Below, piece by piece: positions 18,701-24,982 of a stretch of DNA of 35,596 bases. The position numbers and the translations under genes were made by a program. The stretch spans positions 1-35,596 of the forward strand of contig DVGZ01000085.1 in the NCBI GenBank assembly GCA_018712435.1, written 5' to 3'. The DNA comes from Candidatus Caccousia avicola (GTDB lineage: Bacteria; Bacillota; Clostridia; Oscillospirales; Acutalibacteraceae). The notes below the pieces were generated by a model that saw only the letters and a list, made by a program, of their open reading frames with translations, was not told where the DNA came from and did not search any database. How positions within the stretch are numbered: the first letter of the stretch is position 1; every line of letters starts with the position of its first letter.

Positions 18701-19979
18701 ACAGGAGAACACGGTGCAGGAACAGACAGCCGCGCAGCAGGAGCAGCCTGTGGAAGAGATCGCGGAGGAAATCACGGAAGAAACGCGGGAACAGCGCCGC
18801 CAAACGCTGCAAAGACGGCTGGAAGGAATGCGGAACCTGCCGGTTCTGGAACGCTTTTCCACCGAACAGATTCTCAGTGTGAAAAACATGCAGGAGAATC
18901 TGGAACAGATGGACGAGGACGCGTTCGTTGTGAAGGCGGCTTCGCTTCTGAAAAACGCGGAAAGCAATCTGGCGCAGCTTCGCACCATCCTGTCGGAGCG
19001 GGGAGCGCTGTCCCTTCTGGATCGGTCGGAAGCGGAGAATCGGGTGATTTCCCGCTTTGGCGGCGAACTGCTGGGAAGCCCCCTGAACAGCAGAACGATC
19101 GAAGCGCGTGTGCGGGCCGCTATGGATCCTCCCGCCCAGCCGATGGAATCGTTTCAGGAGAAAAACAGAGAATTTATCGTGCAGATACGGGAACGCATGA
19201 AGCGTGAAAGTTTGGAACACAAACCGTTTACCGGAGCGCAGGAGGCGGAGACGCCCGAGGATGTGCAGCGAATGGAGCGGATCGGGCAGGCGCTGGAAAC
19301 GCTGCGCGGTATGGACGGCTTGAACGAAACGGAACAATGGCTTGTCCTGCATTGCGAGGAGGGGATCGCGGATTATCTGGATTCGGCTACACAATATCTA
19401 AAGGAAGCCACAGTCGAGGAGATGATCGGCTGGGTGCGGGATACGGCGCGGACCGTGGAGAAAAATCGCACCATTTTGAACGAGCTGGCGGGAAAGCTTT
19501 ACGTTTTTGGCAGCAGCCCGGAGTGGCAGGAAGCCATCGGCAATCTCGCGGCGAAAAACCTGGGAGCGGATATGCTGATCGAGTGCACGTCCGAGTCCGT
19601 CACAACCTTTATGAAAGCGCTGGAGAAGATCGCCAACGAAACGCTGAATCTCGCGGATGTGCCGGGGCGGATGCTCTCCACTCTTCAGCGGGATGAGAGC
19701 GTCAAACGCATTCCCGATCTGGAAAAGATGCCGGAGGTAATTGCCTGCCTGTTCCAAGATCACAGCGGCGGCAAGGGTTATTCCGAGATGCAGGAGCTGC
19801 GAACGCGTATCCAGCACAACGTCCGTATTCTGGAACGGGTTGTGGAGGAACTGTTCGACGATTACGACGAGCAGGAGGAAGCCATGAACCGTGTGCTGGA
19901 GGAAAGAGGCCGCCTGCTGGCGTGGCGGACATGCTCCAGTGAAGTGATACGGGAAATGATCCGTCAGACAAAGGCATAA
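12771..19979 (+). CDS. Giant 2402-residue helical protein of unknown function
   Basis: I do not recognise this protein. The start at 12771 is supported by GGGGAGGG at 12757-12764 and by coupling to the preceding GNAT stop. The 2402 residues are rich in Glu, Arg, Gln and Leu, mostly in heptad-like amphipathic patterns (for example MEEERLQRIRQDSLEQ near the start), and suggest long alpha-helical and coiled-coil structure. There is no signal peptide, lipobox, sorting motif or clear membrane helix; the most hydrophobic stretches (about residues 207-235 and 246-266) contain His, Gln and Asp and look like buried helices. Cys is rare. No Walker, nuclease, protease or kinase motif is visible. A Glu/Gln-rich low-complexity linker (about 1944-2010) separates the main body from a C-terminal helical domain of about 390 residues. 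The gene ends at its own bidirectional terminator. A cytosolic structural, scaffold or delivered effector protein are all possible. Confidence 0.85.
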   Translation: MCENNQMMQASRQASVLQMEEERLQRIRQDSLEQSEHIPGVLEEHKALTPYASARIEREMKNGPPPGLSKAEKRRWKNRMQGLLEESRKRESFFAPVNRMMDDAEQRLMELRAGERDGFDESCQVLENARWEASVEENSLLRDEAVLRDHPEIAELQTMFQQLSRAGASIGSDRLMELTQRYRALGKAGSAGAANSVSYRHLKDAMRFSNPKAGYVFLLHCVATMLVHQLDSLPADQVNAAAFTRLYALASVSGVVASHMALSREFERQKALYQTKRQQVQIDVEQQQRELQEMIAARREYLRTGVGENGAPEVWIPQNLLGEAEAYLYAQGVMQNPTLSMQEFMDWANAIEASIRWNRETITARLEQENSILAPALRGRLLESIEQKHPRMLFRAAYGEINNSIREAMENLSGDLARYRERAEYLAVQPSLAQFPQLFQSPVLQTLPGAELSDEQFREQADLLAGQVEHSVACARSILRDALSPASREPVLELLVNRYGSLFLHGSPEEIRELVRHSLRDDVLQELAPQVAEREESIRAAMDAAHLDPAWRTIAYRTMTEEEQADEALIPKMERLQQTAFANQEGFQRLFADRTHTVPQWRELLQWMGEHANQAPEEFLAEAQELASRTSLSDGQDAMTLEEYRSGGQRAQKIEPDTAGSYRSLLRGPMLCQWDGFLGYLDSHEEDVMQALERVLIEEKLDLPFLEDVNSLLELETLSYAEFRTLSSTLRGNLAETIEGWHTLRGEYASQVQKALLPDMLTGALKRENFRARAQKEERRFQNEAQALEIRFLAVLSGAQVQQPGELQYQHTDDTASTARFSSKSRAERRLERFRLAHSVWQVLERSGLTKEAIENALEAGSDSGSGAKLHRRLCVLLEPLSDPQAKEVLRAIRKEGKDGYVNEFRLGGLEEFLLAKENNEEAYQAFTAGKQEVYKDTLRTLGSQILPRLQELEQVLGEYPLEESADYRIRMRPLAAGLREGSEEENRERFGVRSWQEALGGLRQYLRRQSASRAAREQAVGSAPDAQTALEYRREWMARYENGLFRPMVPLLMQDKDLWQSLSTDDPVAFETYAKEFFQRMETPMKLLRLRFSFGEEFQRELVRELGQRILYGPERDLDGWMEEFNRFFDQYSRHTVGGASVEARYQKLREKDPEMANYLTEMILHDPQGISLLEDEEKWNAALKSCKKRVAPNTKSLKKYLSSMKKTGWKPTKAEQVSLDMFLRHHILFSEPDMFQESLSGWVQDFLKLRRESIAQMNRSIVVMGRRAEVLRDVERRRSEGMREDRRDLEKLRALRGQLRAAGSPLLAALGVRKAPSEKQITEARYTLWEYRERPQRVKEILFERILSGADSETLHREAAWLTALNKRIFSIPFYATEGERERFHAMKRVFEQMGARWRTPEHVELSDRVQSEFLLYLYLHHRGENLTEEQLLEAFQSLGERHVLMGELLEQKNAAELDRHVNLYGAHTHTGQTAWNRDSLGQMARLDESPLEAERRNITEAMAIGMYTMEDSTFREAVAHHADYLQAAESAEKVFDPILKELVENGDERRQLRVGLQEYFHADLLGGSAGVDLSELRSRVRDMLQDPDYRQILRSSGSLLGSVSDTSLSGREKTAHMVASRETLEEFLAEKNNRKYCREYNALNIQQRQVFALSVLQSDRIGGATPLPSVTYVRSDDLAQSRMLFVAGQLETYASHGDFQPEIPYDRVMEVLRRSDGKMDAQAFESAMRLTRAMIRRYQEKIPRDWSRLSDGAYLIREARRLARKKEAAAGQGEQPPVTSLAELRERILAQDPGAAGTDAIKERLAALDDHTFRIVAAALEDRTVLDPTTRMAEENGEAQRTEYANEQKRAGLMARFLGQQEEPSALRMHSTRLTRAMNGLMSYQLRDDVDLTGRALTRSDFAPKALSRGTAADWALLERAMDFADEVLREDLRRGAGLPQEEFPVPEEEAEEQLQNVPQETQAEEHAVHEDAVQENTVQEQTAAQQEQPVEEIAEEITEETREQRRQTLQRRLEGMRNLPVLERFSTEQILSVKNMQENLEQMDEDAFVVKAASLLKNAESNLAQLRTILSERGALSLLDRSEAENRVISRFGGELLGSPLNSRTIEARVRAAMDPPAQPMESFQEKNREFIVQIRERMKRESLEHKPFTGAQEAETPEDVQRMERIGQALETLRGMDGLNETEQWLVLHCEEGIADYLDSATQYLKEATVEEMIGWVRDTARTVEKNRTILNELAGKLYVFGSSPEWQEAIGNLAAKNLGADMLIECTSESVTTFMKALEKIANETLNLADVPGRMLSTLQRDESVKRIPDLEKMPEVIACLFQDHSGGKGYSEMQELRTRIQHNVRILERVVEELFDDYDEQEEAMNRVLEERGRLLAWRTCSSEVIREMIRQTKA

Positions 19980-19980
19980 G

Positions 19981-20030
19981 AAAACGGCCCGCACAGTCAG
20001 GAATTTCCTGAACGGTGCGGGCCGTTTTTT
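19981..20030. terminator. Bidirectional terminator between the giant gene and the MATE gene
   Basis: AAAACGGCCCGCAC (19981-19994) pairs with GTGCGGGCCGTTTT (20015-20028), with an inner AGGAATTTCCT palindrome in the loop. The A-run and T-run on either side serve both converging genes. Confidence 0.92.
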
Positions 20031-20045
20031 GAGGTTTTCAGAGAT

Positions 20046-21440
20046 TCAGCTTTGCTGCGGTACGGAAGGGTTGTCCGGCATATTGCGGATTTGGAGCCGG
20101 TAAATGCGGTATGCCATCAGCATACTGGCGACGAAGGAAAAGACTTCGGCCAGCGGGAATGAGTACCAGACGGCATCCAGGCTGATTTGCGAAAGAAAAT
20201 AAGCGCAGGGAAGCAGCAGAATGAGCTGGCGCAGAAGGGAGACGATCAGGCTGGAAATACCGCTGCCCACTGCCTGGAACAGCGTGGAGAAGGCGATGCC
20301 GAGCGCGGCCGGAATGAAGCAGAGGCTGATGGTGCGCAGAGCGGGCACGCCGACAGCCAGCATGTTGGAGGAAGCGTTGAAGATCGAGAGCAGCTGGGCG
20401 GGGAACAGCTGGAATACCACCAGTCCGGCCGCCATGATCACAATCGCGATGATGCAGCAGATGCGCAGGGCGGAGAGCAGGCGGTGCTTGTTGCGCGCGC
20501 CGAAATTGTAGCCCATGATGGGCATGACGCCCTGTGTCAGACCAAACACCGGCATGAACACAAAGGATTGCAGCTTGAAGTATACGCCGAAGAAGGCGAC
20601 AGCGGTGTTGCCGAAGGTGATCAGGATGGCGTTCATGCCCATGGTCATGACGGAGCCGATGGCCTGCATCACGATGGAGGGCGCGCCGACGACATAAATG
20701 TTTTTCACGGTCTGCCAGTGGAAACGGAAGCCGCGAAGCTGTACCTTCACGTCATGCTCCTGAGTGAACAGGACAATCAGGGCGGTGATCATGCTGAGGA
20801 TCTGACCGATGACCGTTGCAATCGCCGCGCCGGCCACTCCCATGGCGGGCACGCCCAGATATCCGAAGATGAATACGGGATCCAGAATGATGTTGACAAC
20901 AGCGCCGATGAGCTGGAAAATCATCGGATAGATCATGTTGCCTGTCGCCTGCAGCATTTTCTCAATGTTGATTTCCACGAAGACGCCGAAGGAGAAGATA
21001 CACACAATGCTCATGTAATCCACGCCCATTTTGATCAGGGCCGCGTCGGAGGTGAAAGTCGCGAAGAAGGGTTGTGAGCCGAACAGGCCGACCAGGGCGA
21101 ACAGAATCCAGTTGCATACGCCGAGCAGAAGGCCGTGTGTGGCGGCGTTGTCCGCCTCCTCCTGCCGCTTTTCTCCCAGACGGCGGGCCACCAGAGAGTT
21201 GATGCCGACACCTGTTCCCACCGCGAAGGCGATCAGAAGCGTTTGGATGGGGAACACCAGAGAAACGGCGGTCAGGGAATCCTCGCTGACCTGGGCCACG
21301 AAATAGCTGTCCACCACATTATACAGCGCCTGCACCAGCATGGAAAACATGGTGGGCAGAGCCATGGAGACAATCAGCGGAAACATGGGGCGGGTTCCCA
21401 TCTTATTTTCCTTTACCACTTGCTGCTTGATTTCATCCAT
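20046..21440 (-). CDS. MATE family efflux transporter
   Basis: This 464-residue protein has the twelve-helix MATE layout in two related halves. Near the N-terminus PLIVSMALPTMFSMLVQALYNVVDSYFVAQ is the typical first-helix region, followed by VGTGVGINSLVARRLGEK; the second half carries FGLTQGVMPIMGYNFGARN, a strong family match. It would export drugs or metabolites using a Na+ or H+ gradient in the cytoplasmic membrane. The start at 21440 has GGAGG 7 bases upstream. It is a single-gene unit that diverges from a two-component system, which may control it. Substrate unknown. Confidence 0.93.
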   Translation of the reverse strand: MDEIKQQVVKENKMGTRPMFPLIVSMALPTMFSMLVQALYNVVDSYFVAQVSEDSLTAVSLVFPIQTLLIAFAVGTGVGINSLVARRLGEKRQEEADNAATHGLLLGVCNWILFALVGLFGSQPFFATFTSDAALIKMGVDYMSIVCIFSFGVFVEINIEKMLQATGNMIYPMIFQLIGAVVNIILDPVFIFGYLGVPAMGVAGAAIATVIGQILSMITALIVLFTQEHDVKVQLRGFRFHWQTVKNIYVVGAPSIVMQAIGSVMTMGMNAILITFGNTAVAFFGVYFKLQSFVFMPVFGLTQGVMPIMGYNFGARNKHRLLSALRICCIIAIVIMAAGLVVFQLFPAQLLSIFNASSNMLAVGVPALRTISLCFIPAALGIAFSTLFQAVGSGISSLIVSLLRQLILLLPCAYFLSQISLDAVWYSFPLAEVFSFVASMLMAYRIYRLQIRNMPDNPSVPQQS

Positions 21441-21475
21441 TCAGCATCCTCCATTCGTTTCAATTCAGTATCTTT

Positions 21476-21504
21476 TCTATTCTATCGGATCTCCTCGGTG
21501 TCAA
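21476..21504 (-). promoter_or_regulatory. Possible promoter of the MATE gene
   Basis: On the minus strand a perfect -35 TTGACA (21499-21504) is followed at 17 bases by AATAGA; a better hexamer TAGAAT lies at only 14 bases. The -35 is convincing, the -10 less so. Confidence 0.45.
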
Positions 21505-21551
21505 TATTCTCATTTGGAATATAACGACAAAAAACATGGCTTTTTTCGTGA

Positions 21552-21570
21552 ATGGGAAAAATATTTCCAT
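21552..21570. repeat. Inverted repeat between MATE and two-component genes
   Basis: ATGGGAAA and TTTCCAT pair around AATA, one base short of a perfect palindrome. It sits between the divergent promoters, a typical place for a regulator site. Confidence 0.4.
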
Positions 21571-21574
21571 TTCG

Positions 21575-21603
21575 TTGATGAAACCTTGAAGGATTTCTGT
21601 TAT
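21575..21603 (+). promoter_or_regulatory. Possible promoter of the two-component operon
   Basis: TTGATG (21575-21580), 17 bases, TGTTAT (21598-21603). Both hexamers match consensus at four of six positions. It would give a very short leader before GTG 21627. Confidence 0.4.
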
Positions 21604-21626
21604 TCTGAGAAAAATGAGGTGATATT

Positions 21627-22301
21627 GTGCCTGAAACCATCTTGATTGCGGACGATGAGCAGGACATCGTGCGGCTTTTGCAGGATTATTTTGAGATCAA
21701 CGGCTATGAAGTGCTCACGGCGTACAACGGCGCGGAAACGCTTCGGCAGGCGGAGCGCGGACCGGATATCATCCTGCTGGATGTGAACCTGCCGGATATC
21801 GACGGCTTTTCGATCTGCACCCGCATCCGCAGCCATGTGAGCTGCCCGATCCTCTTTCTGACGGCGCGGGTGGAGGACTCCGACCGTATCCGGGGCTTCG
21901 CCGCGGGCGGGGACGATTACATCGTCAAGCCCTTCAGCCTGGACGTGCTGGGAGCGCGCGTCGCGGCACACCTTCGCCGGGAAGAGCGTTCGCGGAGAAA
22001 AACAAGCGCGCGCTTTTCCGGAGAGCTGGCGGTCGACTACGGCCAACGGTGCGTGACCTGCCGGGGTGAGGCCCTCCCGCTGGCACGCAAGGAATTTGAC
22101 ATCGTGGAATTTCTCTCCACCAACGCGGGGCAGGTCTTTGACAAGGAGCGCATCTATGAGCGCGTGTGGGGCTTTGACGGACAGGGCGACAGCAGCGTGG
22201 TGGCGGAGCATATCCGCCGAATCCGCGCGAAGCTGGCCGCGGCGGGCTGCCAGAACCATATTGAGACGGTTTGGGGCGTGGGCTACAAATGGAAAAACTG
22301 A
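21627..22301 (+). CDS. OmpR/PhoB family response regulator
   Basis: This 224-residue regulator has a receiver domain (residues 1-118) with the phosphate-accepting Asp52 in LLDVNLPD, acidic Asp9-Asp10, Thr79 in FLTA and Lys101 in IVKPF. It is followed by an OmpR-type winged helix (about 128-224; LARKEFDIVEFLSTNAGQVF, then a C-terminal GVGYKW hairpin). It starts with GTG at 21627 behind GAGGTG. Its end overlaps the histidine kinase start by 13 bases. It probably regulates its own operon, the VTT gene downstream or the divergent MATE pump; the signal is not known. Confidence 0.93.
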   Translation: MPETILIADDEQDIVRLLQDYFEINGYEVLTAYNGAETLRQAERGPDIILLDVNLPDIDGFSICTRIRSHVSCPILFLTARVEDSDRIRGFAAGGDDYIVKPFSLDVLGARVAAHLRREERSRRKTSARFSGELAVDYGQRCVTCRGEALPLARKEFDIVEFLSTNAGQVFDKERIYERVWGFDGQGDSSVVAEHIRRIRAKLAAAGCQNHIETVWGVGYKWKN

Positions 22302-23515
22302 CGGTCAGGAGCGTGTGCTCGCGCACGCTGCACGCTCTGCTGAGCGCTCCGCGCAGGCTGTATGTCTGGCTGAAAAACACGCCGATCTGCATCTGCCTGT
22401 TTGCGCTGACGGTGTTTGCCGTGGTGTTCTATATTGCCAGCCTGGTGTGTGTGCTCCAAATCATTGAGCATTTCATTTTTTCCGTATATGCCTATCTGTC
22501 CGAGAGTGGGATGACTCTTTCCCAGCTCCCGGAAAATCTGTACCGCAGACTCCAGATTGCCGATTCCATCCGGGTGTTTGCCACTTATTTTCTGGCCCTT
22601 CTGGGCATTTTCCTGGAAGTCATCGTCTTTTACAACGTGAAGCTGAAAGAGCCGCTCCGCCTGCTCCGAGACGCCGCGGCGCGCATGGCGAACAACGATC
22701 TTAACTTCACGCTCTCCTACCAGAGCCGCGATGAAATGGGAGAGCTCTGCCGCACCTTTGAGCGCACGCGCGCCCAGTTTGAGCAGAATAACCGAGATCT
22801 ATGGCGGATGATTGAGGAACGCAAACGCCTGAACGCGGCCTTTGCCCACGATCTGCGCACACCTCTGACGGTGCTGCGGGGATATGTGGATTTTCTGGCG
22901 ACGTATGTACCCCAGGGAAAGGTGCGGGAGGAAAAGCTGCTGTCCACGCTTTCCACCATGTCAAGCCACATCAACCGGCTGGAGCACTACGTCGACACGA
23001 TGAATGAGGCGCAGAGACTGGACGACATTTCCCCGCAGCCCCGGTTCATCAGCACGCAGGAGCTGACGAACGCATTGTTTGAGGAGATTTCCCTGCTGGG
23101 AGAACCACAGGGAATTGCCGTGCGCCTGCATCCCGAGCTTTACAGCGGCATGGTGCGGATCGATCCCGCCCTGCTGCTGCGTGTTTCGGACAACCTGGTT
23201 TCCAACGCGCTCGGCTATGCAAAGAGCCGGGTGGATCTGACGCTGCGCGGGGACGCCCGTTTTGTCTATCTGATTGTGGAGGATGACGGGCGCGGCTTTA
23301 CGCCGGAGGAGCTGACGCAGGCGACCAAAGCCTTTTATAAGGATAAAAACCATGAAAACAGCGCGCATTTCGGTCTGGGGCTGAATATTTGCCAGACGCT
23401 GTGCGGCCGTCATGGAGGATGGCTCTCTCTGGAAAATACGCCGCATGGCGGCGCCCGCGTTGTTGCGCGCTTTTCCCTGCGGCTTCCGGTTTCCTTCCCC
23501 ATTACAGAAAAGTAA
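22289..23515 (+). CDS. Membrane sensor histidine kinase (HAMP type)
   Basis: This 408-residue kinase pairs with the response regulator just upstream. It has two membrane helices (about 31-57 and 95-117) enclosing a short outside loop of about 37 residues, a HAMP linker (about 118-170), and a dimerisation helix with the phospho-accepting His187 in FAHDLRTPLT. The ATP domain has the N box (SDNLVSNAL), G1 (VEDDGRGF) and G2 (HFGLGLNICQ). The small sensor loop suggests detection of membrane stress or a membrane-soluble ligand, as in cell-envelope kinases. ATG 22289 lies inside the regulator's last codons with no separate ribosome site, so translation is coupled. Confidence 0.93.
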   Translation: MEKLTVRSVCSRTLHALLSAPRRLYVWLKNTPICICLFALTVFAVVFYIASLVCVLQIIEHFIFSVYAYLSESGMTLSQLPENLYRRLQIADSIRVFATYFLALLGIFLEVIVFYNVKLKEPLRLLRDAAARMANNDLNFTLSYQSRDEMGELCRTFERTRAQFEQNNRDLWRMIEERKRLNAAFAHDLRTPLTVLRGYVDFLATYVPQGKVREEKLLSTLSTMSSHINRLEHYVDTMNEAQRLDDISPQPRFISTQELTNALFEEISLLGEPQGIAVRLHPELYSGMVRIDPALLLRVSDNLVSNALGYAKSRVDLTLRGDARFVYLIVEDDGRGFTPEELTQATKAFYKDKNHENSAHFGLGLNICQTLCGRHGGWLSLENTPHGGARVVARFSLRLPVSFPITEK

Positions 23516-23541
23516 AAATTTCAGGAAACGTGGGATTCCTC

Positions 23542-23570
23542 TTCCGTTTTATCCTAATTTATATTATAAT
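23542..23570 (+). promoter_or_regulatory. Possible promoter of the VTT membrane protein gene
   Basis: Perfect -10 TATAAT at 23565-23570; the -35 at 17 bases is a weak TTCCGT. It lies in the gap of about 108 bases after the kinase gene. A GC-rich hairpin (CCGCG/CGCGG near 23585-23597) follows in the leader. Confidence 0.45.
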
Positions 23571-23623
23571 GAGAGCGACGAGACCGCGGGCCGCGGATCC
23601 GTCGTTAAGGAGTATGTCCGACT

Positions 23624-24379
23624 ATGAATGAAAACCAAAAAGAAACGCTGCCGCAGGAGGATCGCCGGTACCGCAGGCGGAGGAAAATCGTGAGTCTGCT
23701 TTCCCTGCTGATCCTGCTCCTGTTCTTTGCCGCTGTCACGGTGTGGATTGGACGGCCTCTGCTCGATATGCTGGGGGATCCCGATGAATTTCGCCGCTGG
23801 GTGGACAGCCACTCCATGTTCGGCCGTCTGATTTTTATTGGGATGGTTGTTTTGCAGGTGATTGTCGCGGTGATTCCCGGCGAACCGATGGAGATAGGAG
23901 CCGGATATGCTTTTGGGGCGGTGGAAGGAACCATTTTGTGCCTGGTGGGCATGGCGATTGGCTCCTCGCTGGTGTTTCTGTTTACCAAGAAGCTGGGAAT
24001 CCGAATGGTGGAGGCGTTCATCTCACGGGAGAAGCTGCAATCGCTGAAATTTCTTCAAAACGCGGAGCGGCTGAACTTTGTCCTCTTCCTTGCATTTTTG
24101 ATCCCCGGTACTCCGAAAGATATTCTGACCTATTTTGCGGGCCTGACCCCGATCCGGCTGCGGACTTTTCTGCTGCTCACCACACTGGCCCGTATCCCCT
24201 CTGTGGTTTCCTCCACGCTGGGGGGCAATGCGCTGGGAACGGAGAATTACGGCATGGCCGTCGTAGTATTCCTTGTCACGGCTGTCATCAGTGCCGTCGG
24301 GGCGCTGATTTATAAGCATCACACCCAAAAAAAGCAAATGAAAGAGGGCGACACCGATTCTTCAGTTGTTGACCAGTAA
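23624..24379 (+). CDS. TVP38/TMEM64 (VTT domain) membrane protein
   Basis: This 251-residue protein belongs to the VTT/SNARE-associated group, relatives of DedA, which are linked to lipid scrambling and envelope homeostasis. The core is visible: VIAVIPGEPMEIGAGYAFGAVEG as the re-entrant region, GSSLVFLFTKKLG, then LIPGTPKDILTYFAGLTP, the second signature. There are about five hydrophobic segments and a charged C-terminus. AAGGAG lies 11 bases before ATG 23624. A tiny out-of-frame ATG frame (MSDYE, 23614-23631) starts right after the ribosome site and overlaps the true start. Its end overlaps the DUF212 gene, so the two membrane proteins are probably co-made. Confidence 0.88.
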   Translation: MNENQKETLPQEDRRYRRRRKIVSLLSLLILLLFFAAVTVWIGRPLLDMLGDPDEFRRWVDSHSMFGRLIFIGMVVLQVIVAVIPGEPMEIGAGYAFGAVEGTILCLVGMAIGSSLVFLFTKKLGIRMVEAFISREKLQSLKFLQNAERLNFVLFLAFLIPGTPKDILTYFAGLTPIRLRTFLLLTTLARIPSVVSSTLGGNALGTENYGMAVVVFLVTAVISAVGALIYKHHTQKKQMKEGDTDSSVVDQ

Positions 24380-24806
24380 CCCCATGCTTTCCTCCGCGCT
24401 CCTTTCCTGGTTCTTTGCCCAGTTCTTCAAAACCATCATCGATTCCATCCGCGCGGGCGAGCTGTGCCTGAAGCGGTTTTGGGAGACGGGAGGCATGCCC
24501 AGCTCCCACTCCGCCACGGTCTGCGGCCTTGCGGCCGCGGCGGCTATCCGGGAGGGCTTTACCTCCTCGGTGTTTGCGCTGTCGCTGGTGCTGGCGACCG
24601 TTGTGATGTATGACGCGATGGGCGTGCGCCAGGCGGCGGGACAGCATGCCAGAGAAATCAATGAGATCAAAAAGCAGCTGGGCGATGATGACAGCGACAA
24701 TCTGCCGGAAAAGCTCGGCCACCGTCCGACGGAGGTCATGAGCGGCGCGGTGCTGGGCATTGTGATCGCCTGGATCGTCTGCTCCTTTATCCCTTCCGGG
24801 GGCTGA
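24366..24806 (+). CDS. Divergent PAP2 family protein (DUF212, YuiD-like)
   Basis: This membrane protein of about 146 residues matches the DUF212 group, distant relatives of PAP2 acid phosphatases. The motifs are GGMPSSHSATVCGLAAA (the phosphatase-like serine/histidine motif), YDAMGVRQAAGQHA and LGHRPTEVMSGAVLG. The start is uncertain: TTG 24366 overlaps the VTT gene by 14 bases and gives the family N-terminus (LTSNPMLSSALLSW), while ATG 24384 would cut it short; neither has a clear ribosome site, which suggests coupling to the upstream gene. The family may act on lipid phosphates such as polyprenyl phosphates, but this has not been shown for this group to my knowledge. Confidence 0.85.
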   Translation: MLTSNPMLSSALLSWFFAQFFKTIIDSIRAGELCLKRFWETGGMPSSHSATVCGLAAAAAIREGFTSSVFALSLVLATVVMYDAMGVRQAAGQHAREINEIKKQLGDDDSDNLPEKLGHRPTEVMSGAVLGIVIAWIVCSFIPSGG

Positions 24807-24863
24807 GAGACGCGGCTTGAGAAGGGGAACGGCGCTTCCGGCGGAATGGAAGCATGTTTCACG

Positions 24864-24909
24864 AAAAAAGCGGTTTGACTTTCGGATGTGGGAAGTCAAA
24901 CCGTTTTTC
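24864..24909. terminator. Terminator after the VTT-DUF212 genes
   Basis: CGGTTTGACTTTC (from 24871) pairs with GAAGTCAAACCG (to 24903), flanked by an A-run and TTTTTCTTTT. It separates these genes from glycerate kinase. Confidence 0.85.
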
Positions 24910-24982
24910 TTTTGTGAACGGGAAAGAAAAGGTACTGTATGGACGAAAAAGGAAAGTCCGATGGATGGGAAGGAGAAGAAAC

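Noticed and set aside
14100-19394. Antisense frame of 1764 codons opposite the giant gene
   Set aside because: It is the shadow of a GC-rich gene that avoids TTA, CTA and TCA codons. Its translation is His/Gln/Arg-rich with no family pattern, and there is no ribosome site or promoter. The plus-strand gene has both start signals and a terminator.
20187-21077. 296-codon plus-strand frame opposite the MATE gene
   Set aside because: His/Asp/Glu-rich shadow translation with no domain; the minus-strand MATE is unmistakable.
23614-23631. Five-codon frame (MSDYE) overlapping the VTT start
   Set aside because: It is only one base from the ribosome site and too short to judge; probably chance, though noted in the VTT entry.
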